Source of the DNA: Prevotellaceae bacterium
GTDB taxonomy: Bacteria; Bacteroidota; Bacteroidia; Bacteroidales; Paludibacteraceae
Direction of reading: 5' to 3'
Assembly (NCBI GenBank): GCA_031271465.1
Contig: JAISVR010000041.1
Coordinates: 1 to 59,209 of the forward strand
DNA: 59,209 nt
The position numbers and the translations under genes were made by a program. How positions within the stretch are numbered: the stretch's first letter is position 1; each line of letters starts with the position of its first letter. The notes under the pieces were generated by a model. That model did no database searches. It had not been told where the DNA came from and saw nothing but the letters and a program-made list of their open reading frames with translations. Shown here one piece after another: positions 42,608 to 51,550 of the stretch.

Positions 42608-43422
42608 AAGAACTTATTGACAACCATCGGCTTTCGGTCGATATACTTTTTGAAAAAATACTTGGGCATCCCCAAAGCCATTCCCGCATATATATCACCC
42701 TCAATGCCCAACGCTTTTTTAATAATTCCTTCCTTATCCATCGAAGAACAGATAAAAACATAACCCGTATAGAAATGCCCGACTTTCAGGCTCTCAGCCA
42801 TTAACGAAGCATTCTGATACGCAATATTCGCATCAGCAGAAGCATTGTCAGTAGAATGTATCAAAATTAATGCCTTAGCATCTCTCAAAATCAAATCCGT
42901 ACCCTTTTTATAAGAACTACTCAGATGACGCATCATATCCAACATCACTACATTATCCGAATCCTTCCATTCATCAAGCAATCGGTCAATAACCTTTATC
43001 GAATTGGCTGTAACTTCCTGTAGAACCCTCTCGTTGGTCACAAGCGTATACTGCAAACCCTGCCTGTTGGCACCGGTAGGAGCGAAGTGAGCAGCTTCCA
43101 GCATTCTATCCAATAATTCCATCGGCACTTCCCTGTCGGAAAATGAACGGTTGGAGCGGCGTTTGCGAATCAGTTCCATCACCGCATCGGGAGACGGAAG
43201 AAGTGATTCATCCACTTTGTGGACAGTTTCCGGCGGAAAAGTAGAATGTGTGACCGAATCGGTAGGGCATATTGCCACACACTGTCCGCATTCAATACAA
43301 GTTGGAAGGTTACTGATGCTTATCGCGCCTTGCTTGCCTTCCTGCGTGAGAATATGCGCCGGGCAGACGCTAATACATTCTCCGCAACGGATGCACGTTT
43401 GTTCAATCGTTAATGTTACCAT
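42604..43422 (-). CDS. Ferredoxin-nitroreductase fusion
   Basis: The 272-residue protein has two [4Fe-4S] ferredoxin motifs at the N-terminus (Cys10/13/16/20 and Cys42/45/48/52) fused to a flavin nitroreductase domain (from about residue 80: IRKRRSNRSFSDREVP, then APTGANRQGLQ). It probably passes electrons from the clusters to FMN to reduce an organic substrate, which is unknown. The ATGA overlap with the lipoprotein gene ties the two together. Confidence 0.92.
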   Translation of the reverse strand: MVTLTIEQTCIRCGECISVCPAHILTQEGKQGAISISNLPTCIECGQCVAICPTDSVTHSTFPPETVHKVDESLLPSPDAVMELIRKRRSNRSFSDREVPMELLDRMLEAAHFAPTGANRQGLQYTLVTNERVLQEVTANSIKVIDRLLDEWKDSDNVVMLDMMRHLSSSYKKGTDLILRDAKALILIHSTDNASADANIAYQNASLMAESLKVGHFYTGYVFICSSMDKEGIIKKALGIEGDIYAGMALGMPKYFFKKYIDRKPMVVNKFL

Positions 43423-43534
43423 AGTTTCCTATTTATTGAATTGTCCTGAGTGTCATTACATGCTTCGTTTCCTTGCAAACGATATTGTTTTCGATTTAAT
43501 TATACCTCAAAACAAGCTATTAGTTTCTTACATC

Positions 43535-43559
43535 CTGCCGGAAAACGGATATCCGGCAG
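43535..43559. repeat. Perfect hairpin between acyltransferase and nitroreductase genes
   Basis: CTGCCGGA (43535-43542) and TCCGGCAG (43552-43559) form an 8-bp stem with a nine-base loop. No T run follows, so it may be an RNA processing or stability element, not a terminator. Confidence 0.5.
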
Positions 43560-43643
43560 AACTGTTATTATTCTTCCTCCTCCGTCTTCCGTATAATCAG
43601 CAAGCCGGACATAACCGTTACACTTACATACTCACCTTTTACC

Positions 43644-44984
43644 CTATTCATGCAACTGACAAGAAGAGGTCTTGAGCAGGTACAGCAACTTGGATTGGAT
43701 ATTTCCCAGCATCGCAGAAGATATTATTTTACGGTCAAAGCTATAGCCGATTTGCATGGTATCATTGAATGTTGCAACACCAAGAACGGCATAACTACCC
43801 GGTGCTTTGGGTGCAAAAAATACCCAATCGCGAATGCTGTAAGCACCAATCTGACTATTAAAATTCAACCGTCCAAGATTAGAGACGGCTGTGTCGGAAG
43901 CATTATCAATGGACAACATTGATGCCGCTTTTTGGGCAGCTTTATCATTACAACCTCCATACGCGGCAAAATACATCGCATCAATCAGTAACGGATTCAT
44001 GCGAGCATATATATTCAGTAACAGCCATTGTGCTTGGGTTGATTTCATTTTCGCTTTTATCTTTTTATTCACAAGAACGGCATTTTGCCAAAAATCTTTC
44101 TTTGAATCATATTTATAGGCAATTTTAATAGCTGAAGCAAAACTACCCAAGCAACCATTCGGAGAAAAAGAAAGTTGTTTCCTTATATTTATCGGAATGC
44201 CGACATTCAGTTTTTTATCACTACTATCAGGATATTCTTCTTGCATAGCCCCAATAAATGCCGTAACAAGAGCTGTGTTTACTGTCAAGCCGTGTGCTTT
44301 GCAAACATTATGCAAGCCATCTATCTCACTTTTATTGATTGTTGAGTATGACAAACCAATATCAGCCAACTGATGATATTGATTGAACATTTCTTGAAAT
44401 TCCTTCTCTCCGAAACGAGGCTGGGTACCTTTATTCCATGTAGTATTAAGTGAACGGATAAGCATCTTTGCAGGAAAAGAAAGGCGTGCCTTCGGTGGAA
44501 AATCATTCTCATTTGAAATAAGTGTTTGTTCTTGTACAGGAAGATTATTACCGGCATAAAGACACATCACATCCCATAATAACCTTGCAATAGCGTCACC
44601 GTCGCCGAGCAGGTGATGAACAGCAGCAAGAATATCAAAATCAGTATCACTGTAAAATACGAAAAAGCGAATGAGCGAGCCTTTTTCGCAATTAAAAGGT
44701 TTTTTATTCTCTGACTCGGCTACTTCCATCCACTGATTTGGATACTCACGTTTAGCACAATACAGTTCAAGCTGTTGAACAGCATTCTCTTGATAAAACG
44801 CATCCCCGTCGTCGTTGATGAAAATAGAAGAATAAAGCAGCGGGTGAACATCTTTTAGCTTCTGTAGTGCTTTCTCAAAACAAGATTTATCGAAATGCCC
44901 ATCAACGCTTAATTTCATCAGAACCATCAGTGAAGGATTACGTAGATGCGGACGTTCCGTAAATATTCGAAGATTAGTTTTCAT
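43644..44984 (-). CDS. Condensation/acyltransferase-like protein
   Basis: The 446-residue protein (ATG at 44984) belongs to the CoA-dependent acyltransferase fold. The active-site motif HHxxxDG is present as HHLLGDGDAIARLLWD, and the C-terminal half has NLGRLNF and the DFGWG-region equivalent is weak. Such enzymes join acyl groups to alcohols or amines, or act as stand-alone condensation domains. A longer start at 45038 is possible. It is upstream of the nitroreductase and lipoprotein genes on the same strand, so a three-gene metabolic cassette is likely. Confidence 0.72.
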   Translation of the reverse strand: MKTNLRIFTERPHLRNPSLMVLMKLSVDGHFDKSCFEKALQKLKDVHPLLYSSIFINDDGDAFYQENAVQQLELYCAKREYPNQWMEVAESENKKPFNCEKGSLIRFFVFYSDTDFDILAAVHHLLGDGDAIARLLWDVMCLYAGNNLPVQEQTLISNENDFPPKARLSFPAKMLIRSLNTTWNKGTQPRFGEKEFQEMFNQYHQLADIGLSYSTINKSEIDGLHNVCKAHGLTVNTALVTAFIGAMQEEYPDSSDKKLNVGIPINIRKQLSFSPNGCLGSFASAIKIAYKYDSKKDFWQNAVLVNKKIKAKMKSTQAQWLLLNIYARMNPLLIDAMYFAAYGGCNDKAAQKAASMLSIDNASDTAVSNLGRLNFNSQIGAYSIRDWVFFAPKAPGSYAVLGVATFNDTMQIGYSFDRKIISSAMLGNIQSKLLYLLKTSSCQLHE

Positions 44985-45178
44985 ACTCTTTGCTTTTATT
45001 GATTCGGCGAAAGTAGAGCCGAATGCTATTCTATCCATTTTGTGTAATTTTCCACATTATATATGAATAATATGGAAAATTACACAAAAAAGATACATAA
45101 CCGAATTTTAGTCGTAAAAAAATAAACACACCTTGAAGATAACCCAAAAAATTTAATAAAACCAATAACGCTAAAAAA

Positions 45179-45206
45179 ATAAAAAGCGAATCCACGTAGA
45201 ATTCGC
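45179..45206 (-). terminator. Terminator of the phosphoesterase gene
   Basis: On the minus strand GCGAAT (complement of 45201-45206) pairs with ATTCGC (45186-45191), followed by a T-rich stretch. It is 20 bases after the phosphoesterase stop. The gap 45039-45225 otherwise holds nothing clear. Confidence 0.65.
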
Positions 45207-45225
45207 CTTAAAAAAGCCGTTACCC

Positions 45226-45855
45226 TTACATCGGATTACGCTCTCTGTTTTCAACCACATAGCCGGCAAAATTCGTATTTTGGGCTATTCCGAGAAAATA
45301 CCCATACAACTCCTCCAACGAAACAATACCCCCGCATTCACGCGCAAGCGTTCCGTCAATACCGACATCCACACGCAAATCGCCCGTCTTCCGGTTAAAT
45401 TCATCAATCCTTCCATGACAATGCCCATGCACCATACAAGAACCGTAAGTCTTCCGGTTCCACGAAACAAGCGGATAATGGCAAAGAGCTAAAGAAAAAT
45501 CTCTCTCCAAAAAAGGATAAAGAGAAGCCTTGAAACTCAAATCCTTTATCTGTTGAACACTCTCAAAATAATTAGGCAATTTAACACTACTCGCATCATG
45601 GTTACCCACAATCAGGTGTTTCTTTCCATGCAACTTACCAAGCAATCGCATTACCATTGGACCATTCCCAAAAGCAAAATCACCTACCACATAAACCACA
45701 TCCTTCTTTTCAATCGTGCTGTTCCACAAATCAATCAACCACTCATCATGAACCTTTATATCCATGCCCGAACAAGGACGATCCGGACAATGCTTTAAAA
45801 TGTTGGCATGAAAGAAATGCGTATCAGCCGTAAAAAATATCTTATTCATTTCCAT
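45226..45855 (-). CDS. Calcineurin-like metallophosphoesterase
   Basis: The 209-residue protein has all the metal-ligand motifs of the family: ADTHFFH (residues 10-16), VGDFAFGNG, GNHD (near 80), CHYPL, and HGHCHG (near 145). Such enzymes cleave phosphodiesters or phosphomonoesters. It lies 48 bases downstream of an Rnl2-like RNA ligase gene on the same strand. I infer a paired RNA end-healing and sealing role, but a phage-type phosphatase role is also possible. Confidence 0.88.
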   Translation of the reverse strand: MEMNKIFFTADTHFFHANILKHCPDRPCSGMDIKVHDEWLIDLWNSTIEKKDVVYVVGDFAFGNGPMVMRLLGKLHGKKHLIVGNHDASSVKLPNYFESVQQIKDLSFKASLYPFLERDFSLALCHYPLVSWNRKTYGSCMVHGHCHGRIDEFNRKTGDLRVDVGIDGTLARECGGIVSLEELYGYFLGIAQNTNFAGYVVENRERNPM

Positions 45856-45903
45856 TCAATTTTAATACCCATCCCGCAGATTTCTCCGCAGGATGAATCA
45901 AGA

Positions 45904-46933
45904 TTAATAACCCATATATACACTCTTAATCAGGTTGGTAGCCTGTTTATTAATATGCTTGTTCAATATTTTCTGCTCGCTCTTTTCCAGCGAAGCATAG
46001 CTGCCGGAATGCTCTTTTAGAAAATCCTCCAAAACATCACTGCTCAACAAACCAATCAACTTGCCCATATCTTTAGGAAAACTAAGCTCGGCAACCTTGC
46101 TAACCGTATTATTCAACCTGTTTTCAGTCACATACTCCTCAGAAATCAGCAACATATCACTCAACTCCCTGCTATAAGTCGTTTCGACAGACAAAGCCGG
46201 CTGTCTTTTCTTCACAGACTTCTTTTCAGCAAACCTGCTGTTCTTGTTCTTCAAGAGCAAACGCGAGCCGTTCCCCAAAAAGACAGGAACAACCGGACGA
46301 ATAACAACTCCATCACAAACATTATCCACCACAGGCGGAAGACCCAGCCAATCCGCAATACAACTCTGAAAAGCATTCGGATAAGCCAAACACTCCTCAA
46401 TCGTACCCTCAAACAAAGTCTTAGCATAAAAAGAACCCACCCTCATCAAACAATTCATTAGACTCATGAACAGACAAATATCTGTTACCGTCCGTTCCCT
46501 GTACAAAGATGTCAAAACCGTAAAATTCATGATTCGGACAATAAAATACCCCTTTCTGAATACACATTTGCATCAAATCATTCCTCACATCCGGATGCGG
46601 GTACTTTCCGCCGAACATCTCACCATACAGCAATACGCAGTCCGTATCAGGGTATCTGTCTTTAACCCGTGCATACAAAAGAATCACCCTTTCCAAATAC
46701 CGGCTCAGTAACCCCTCATAATTATAAAAACGCTCACCAGCTTCCACCAGACCCGTTCTCTTGGCAAAATCTACTACCTTTCCATCCGTAATAAAACAAC
46801 AATTTGCCCCGTGTACCTTCTCCTGTACCACATAACGAAGAGCATCATAGCCCTCCAACTTAATCCTTTCCAGAAAATCCTTATTGTAGGTATTTTCTAT
46901 GGAATTATACTTCTTAAACACTAACATAATCAC
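45904..46933 (-). pseudogene. Rnl2-like RNA ligase, one frameshift
   Basis: Two overlapping frames make up one ligase. The first (46933 to 46421) has motif I EKVHGAN with the adenylated Lys39, and LLYGEMFGG (motif III). The second frame continues after a shift and has DGVVIRPV (motif IV) and a lysine-rich stretch (LLLKNKNSRFAEKKS, motif V). The shift is at the run of five A (T on the coding strand) at 46428-46432: four would restore GGFFYAKTLFEGT. It may be real inactivation, slippage, or a sequencing error. Confidence 0.85.
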
Positions 46934-47328
46934 TTATGCATTAAAAAATGAGACATAAAATCAAAACTTAGGAGATACAATAAGCTACCCCGCGAAGAAA
47001 GGCATTCGCAAGCATCAGCCCGGTATCATCCTGCATCATGGAAATATCCGGAAATCTCCTAAAACTATGTTTGAATGGGATGTAAAAAGAAAAGAATGGT
47101 GGTAAGTCAGTTCAATTCGTCAGCCATAAGTTACAAGCTTTCAAACTTTCGGGGCGCAAAGATATATAAAATCTCCAAATCACCACAAACTTGCCGAAAA
47201 TATTTTAGAAATTCATTTTCGACAAAATTTGACTAATTCACTGTCATTTTCGACAAAATTTTGCAAAAAGAGTGAAAACGTTCTTTATAATCGAAAAAAT
47301 TTTGCATTTTTCATTCAAATCAGTGCTG
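46934..47328. other. Gap with a coding relic and TTTTCGACAAAA motifs
   Basis: A plus-strand frame at 46959-47105 has no start codon but encodes a protein-like stretch (SYPAKKGIRKHQPGIILHHG and then KSPKTMFEWDVKRKEWW) ending in TAA, so it may be a relic. At 47215-47264 there are two copies of ATTTTCGACAAAATTT, inverted relative to 41821-41908. Confidence 0.5.
47215..47264 (-). repeat. Two copies of the TTTTGTCGAAAA motif, inverted orientation
   Basis: Copies at 47215-47232 and 47246-47261 read ATTTTCGACAAAATTT on the plus strand. A degenerate TCGAAAAAATTTTGC follows near 47291. They lie upstream of the RNA ligase gene (minus strand). Confidence 0.8.
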
Positions 47329-48667
47329 TCAAAGTTTATTTTTCAACTGTTCCCCTAATATTGTCAAACGATACTTTTGCAAGCTGCTATTAGGCTTTTC
47401 GGGTATGGTCATTTCGATAAAACCTTGCTCTAATGCAGGTTTAAGATAGTTTAAACGGAAATTATCCCTATTAGACAATCCCAATTTAGATTGAATCTCC
47501 TGTCTATCCATTTCTTGGTCTAACCCTTTAATAAGTTCTTTAACTTGCACGGTGACTTGCATGGTATCTTGCACGGTATCTTGATCTCTCACTTGTTCGC
47601 TTGCCGGAAACGTCATTCGCAAAAATTCTCTGTAAACTTGAAACATTCCTTTCCGTAGCTCCGAAGGATACGGGGAACGCCCGAACCCAAATGCTCAACC
47701 AGATCCAAATCCCGGAATACCCGCATCAATTCTTTATTGCGCGGAATAGAATAACCCTCAAAAAACTCTTTCTCAGTCATACCCTGCGGCAAACTACCAA
47801 ATGAAGTGATTTCTATTCTATCATCGAAGAACTCAAATTTAGGAGGTACTTCCGAAGTATAATCATTGTGAACAATCGCATTAATCGTGGCTTCGCGCAA
47901 AGCAACCGGGTTCCAAAGCCTTTTTTCGATGCGTTCTTTCGATGTGATCTTGGCTAATGTCTTATTTTCTAACTCAATTTTATCTAAAACCTGCTTTGTA
48001 GCTTTCACAAGCGAGCAATACCATACTCGTTATTTTCCGTCAAATCCACCCTGTCCAATCCGTCATACTTGGCTACTTTTATAGATGTACCATTGACATC
48101 AGCCAGTAAATAAGCAACATAATTATATTGTCCGTCTTCTGTAAGCAGTTCCAGATTGGAGGCAAACTGTTGATTCAGCGTTTTGTTTGCACCCTCATAA
48201 TATATCTTCAACTGCTCAAAAGTAAGATGCTGATTGGGAGACTTTATTTTACCAATAGAATTACGGGTACGCTTGGCAAACAAAGACTCAATCATTCTGA
48301 CAGGCATCGGTTCTGCTGCCGTACCGACACGAATGAAAGTCCCTTTTTCCGACATACCCAGTTTTTTGATATAATATGGTTTCTCCGTACCACTCGCAAA
48401 AGTTATCTTGATAACATCTTTAGACTCGATACTCTCCGCCGAAATATCAAACAACCCCATACAAGACGGCATAATGTTATTCTTCAAGCGGTCTTTAATT
48501 TTGAGCATATCACCGTCAATATCAGAAACGCCAATAACCTTTCCGGTTTTGTCTATTCCGACATACACAATACCACCTTCGTGATAATTCAGAAAAGCAA
48601 CAGCCTCTTTTTCAAAATCATCTATGAGTTGTTGTTTATATTCTACGCGGTTGGTTTCGGGATTCAT
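47329..48667 (-). pseudogene. AlbA_2-domain ATP-binding/regulator protein, two frameshifts
   Basis: Three frames join into one protein of about 440 residues. The N-terminal AlbA_2 domain (ETNRVEYKQQLIDDFEKEA, FLNYHEGGIVYVGID) spans about 48667-48020. The middle GHKL-like ATPase part (LREATINAIVHNDY, LGSGVPRI) spans 48020-47620. The C-terminal winged-helix part ends at 47329. Shifts are near 48017-48024 and at the five-A run 47621-47625. Its ATG overlaps the qatD stop as ATGA (48664-48667), so it was the last gene of the qat operon. Confidence 0.85.
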
Positions 48668-49377
48668 TTTATTGTAATTCGTTCAATTAAATTTTTAAAA
48701 TTATTATGGATAATTTGTTCTACATTCTCAATTGAAATATTCCATAATTTAGATAAATATATATGAACATTTTCTATGTCATTATTATTTATATATGGGA
48801 AATCCGTTTCCGTCAATATTAATTCTTTCGGTATTTCTGCGATTATCTTTTTCCCATTATCTGACTGAATCATGGCGGAATTAATTGAAAAGAAAAAACC
48901 TGAATTGGCAACACTTCTCAATACATTCAAAGAGCCGGAATACCAATGGAAAATAGCATTTTCAACTCCTTTCTCAGTAAGCATTTCTAATGTTTCTTTT
49001 TCTGCTCGTCGGGAATGTAAACTTAGTATTTTATTTTTTGTTCTTATGCAATCAAGAACCAACTCAAAACTTTTAATCTGAATTTCCTTTGTTGAAAACC
49101 CTTCTCGTGAGAAATCCAACCCTACTTCGCCTATATATGATGTCTCATCAACGTATTGCCTGAATTTCGAGTACTCTTTTGCATGTTCTTTTGCTCTCAA
49201 TGGATGTAACCCCAATGCAAGCCGAATATACTTATATCTTCTTACATGGTTTATACCCATTTGAAAATGACTCGGCAGATTTGTCATTCCAATCGTTATT
49301 ATTTGTTTTTTTTCGTTATCTGAAATGTATCTTTCAGGGCTTTTTGCCATATCAAAGTGGCAATGAACATCTATCAT
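48664..49377 (-). CDS. qatD: QatD: TatD-family metal-dependent nuclease of the Qat defence system
   Basis: The 237-residue protein has the TatD metal site: HCHFD (His5, His7), Glu84 in GEVGLDFS, His121 in SLHSRRAE, His144 in FHWYSG, and Asp192 in TETDFPY. TatD proteins are housekeeping nucleases, but here the gene follows qatC directly (TAAATG) in a four-gene set that matches the published Qat system (KAP ATPase, QatB, QueC-like, TatD-like). That context decides the name. Confidence 0.9.
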   Translation of the reverse strand: MIDVHCHFDMAKSPERYISDNEKKQIITIGMTNLPSHFQMGINHVRRYKYIRLALGLHPLRAKEHAKEYSKFRQYVDETSYIGEVGLDFSREGFSTKEIQIKSFELVLDCIRTKNKILSLHSRRAEKETLEMLTEKGVENAIFHWYSGSLNVLRSVANSGFFFSINSAMIQSDNGKKIIAEIPKELILTETDFPYINNNDIENVHIYLSKLWNISIENVEQIIHNNFKNLIERITIK

Positions 49378-50718
49378 TTATATTATTCCTGCTTTTTTCT
49401 TGACTTCTCTATCGCCAATGTTATTAATTAGATTTCTCAATTCATCTCTTGTTCTCAATACAACCTTCACATAATTATCAATTTTCGACAAATCTGTTAC
49501 CCCACCAATGAGAAGTTCATCTTTTATATCTTTGGCTGATATAGATACTCTCAGGAACTCTAAGCAAGCGGCAATATCTTGACCTTGATTGGATAATAGA
49601 AATGGAGTATTTCGTTTTCCTGCCCATTTTTTGTTAATAGTATTTCCATATACGGTTGAATCGTTTATAGACAATAAAGATGCCCTTCTATATGTGCAAG
49701 GCATACATAAACCACAATGGGTTGCTGATGGAGATTCCCAGTTAATTCTATGTCCTCTTTTACCACATGAATTTGATAGTTCCACCAGTTGTTCTAATAA
49801 TGTTAGATTTTCACAATGAGAAACCATTTCTCCTTTCGTACAAAACTCATAAGGATTAGAAATATGAGTATGAATACCCATCTTTGCCCAAAGAATGCTT
49901 ATTTTAGACATATATGTAGGATGAGTTGTTCGTGTACTACATGCACTTCTTCGAGATGGGCTTAGAGGATAATTAAGCGAAACTGTTCCGTTTTCAGGAA
50001 CTATAATTGGAACATTTTTTGTTTGTGCAACAAGCAATGCCATTCCGATAAAAATGATAGACCTGCTTCTAAAGGTGGTCTCCTTATTTATTGTAGAATA
50101 AGATAATGTGATTTCGACAGATGGAACATGTGCAAATTGGTCTTTATATGCATCTTGCAGTCTTTTTAAAAGTTCTTTTTGGTCTCCCATGGGTCCAGGC
50201 ATTTCTCTGTCATAATGAGATGTGAATATTATTTTTTCGTTTGGTCTTGATTGGAGAAAATCTATTGCTCCAATTAGTGAATCAAGCCCCCCTGAAAATA
50301 AATTAACTTGCGAGAAGTTCACATTAAAATTATCACTCAATGGCTTATCGGGATATGCAAATTGTGTCTTGTGAAAATCTATTTCCCAGTAATCTCCTGT
50401 TAAAAACGAGAATAAAGATTCTAATTCATTTTTTGCTATCTGCCATTTTGTTACATCTGTTACAGGTAAATCAACTTTCAATTCTCTTGACCATCCATCA
50501 ATAGAATTCGTTTTTCTTTCAACAAATCTATCAATTCCATATACACACGTTGCCAATATGAAAAAATCAACTACTTCAGAAGATACTCTATTGGCAAATG
50601 GCAACAATTTCAGAAAATCAATTTTAATTTGTGCATATGCTCCTGTCTCTGATGTTAATTTGATAGTTGTAAGTCCATTTGAACTATCATAAATAGGTGA
50701 ATTTGCTTTAATTTTCAT
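49378..50718 (-). CDS. qatC: QatC: QueC-like enzyme of the Qat defence system
   Basis: The 446-residue protein has a PP-loop SGGLDS (residues 142-147) and a zinc-binding cysteine set Cys318, Cys335, Cys338, Cys341 (SCGKRGH, HCGLCMPC), as in QueC of 7-deazaguanine synthesis. The N-terminal 130 residues are specific to QatC-like proteins. I chose the ATG at 50718, which overlaps the qatB end by 11 bases. No other queuosine genes are present, so it acts within Qat. Confidence 0.92.
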   Translation of the reverse strand: MKIKANSPIYDSSNGLTTIKLTSETGAYAQIKIDFLKLLPFANRVSSEVVDFFILATCVYGIDRFVERKTNSIDGWSRELKVDLPVTDVTKWQIAKNELESLFSFLTGDYWEIDFHKTQFAYPDKPLSDNFNVNFSQVNLFSGGLDSLIGAIDFLQSRPNEKIIFTSHYDREMPGPMGDQKELLKRLQDAYKDQFAHVPSVEITLSYSTINKETTFRSRSIIFIGMALLVAQTKNVPIIVPENGTVSLNYPLSPSRRSACSTRTTHPTYMSKISILWAKMGIHTHISNPYEFCTKGEMVSHCENLTLLEQLVELSNSCGKRGHRINWESPSATHCGLCMPCTYRRASLLSINDSTVYGNTINKKWAGKRNTPFLLSNQGQDIAACLEFLRVSISAKDIKDELLIGGVTDLSKIDNYVKVVLRTRDELRNLINNIGDREVKKKAGII

Positions 50719-51550
50719 CACAAAGAATATTAATGATTGATTCAAATATTACTTCTATCTCTTTTTTCCCTTCGTTACCTTTCCAATCAATTTTAGAAAT
50801 AGGCCTGCTTTCATTTAAGACCTTTACCCTTCCCAATATATCATCTTTAATGATTTTGAAAGTTTCAGAACTAACAGATTCACCTCTATGCTGAGTGATT
50901 TTCTCTTTAAATCTTTGTGAAAGGTGTTCAAATATATAATATCCCCAAAAAGAGCACAGCAAGTTTGACAGCCCATTTCCATCAACATATTCTTTTAACA
51001 ATTGCTCAAATTTGTCAATATCATTACCCGATTCTGCTGCAATTTGATTCAAGACTTCTGATGATGCTTTATTTGCAGCGGTTTCATCCATCCCTGTTGC
51101 ACTATCAGAACAGTACACAACAAGAAAATCAATTACCTTCTCAACACTTTTTCCATCAAGTCGTCCAAACCCTATTTCCGCTAAGGCATTTTGTAATCCG
51201 ATTGAATCTACGCTGGAAAAGAAATTTACTATTTTGCCCGAAGATTTTAACCCTGCTCTACCTATAGAATTGGATTTACCTTTACTGATATTTTTGGCTC
51301 CCCCGCCAGTTTTAATCAAATTTCTATAAGTTGATTTTAGGTGATTACCTCGCCTAATAATCATCTTCTTATATTGTTTTTCGATTTGCTCAATCTGCTC
51401 TGGGGTTTTAACCTCTGAATCTTTATTCTCTTCTAGCTCAATTTCAGTTTCTTTTTCAACTGTTTTTGCAACATTGGTAACAGAACTGTTCAAACCCTTC
51501 CAATTGGGTTGATTAGTTACTCCCGGCGAAATTCGTTGTGTTGTTCCCAT
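50708..51550 (-). CDS. qatB: QatB: uncharacterised component of the Qat defence system
   Basis: The 280-residue protein has no catalytic motif that I recognise. The N-terminus is polar and disordered-looking with a charged coiled coil (ETEIELEENKDSEVKTPEQI region, 30-60). A lysine/glycine-rich patch follows (RNLIKTGGGAKNISKGKSNS), then a helical C-terminal domain. The start overlaps the qatA stop by one base (TAATG). Its place between the KAP ATPase and QueC-like genes identifies it as QatB. Confidence 0.88.
   Translation of the reverse strand: MGTTQRISPGVTNQPNWKGLNSSVTNVAKTVEKETEIELEENKDSEVKTPEQIEQIEKQYKKMIIRRGNHLKSTYRNLIKTGGGAKNISKGKSNSIGRAGLKSSGKIVNFFSSVDSIGLQNALAEIGFGRLDGKSVEKVIDFLVVYCSDSATGMDETAANKASSEVLNQIAAESGNDIDKFEQLLKEYVDGNGLSNLLCSFWGYYIFEHLSQRFKEKITQHRGESVSSETFKIIKDDILGRVKVLNESRPISKIDWKGNEGKKEIEVIFESIINILCDEN

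Noticed and set aside
48017-48024. Programmed ribosomal frameshift in the AlbA_2 gene
   Set aside because: There is no clear slippery heptamer with a downstream structure, and the gene needs a second, unrelated shift at 47621-47625.
48664-49377. Housekeeping TatD nuclease
   Set aside because: The gene is inside a tight operon with KAP ATPase, QatB and QueC-like genes, so QatD is the better name.
49378-50718. QueC of queuosine synthesis
   Set aside because: No queD, queE or queF is nearby, the N-terminal domain is different, and the operon matches Qat.
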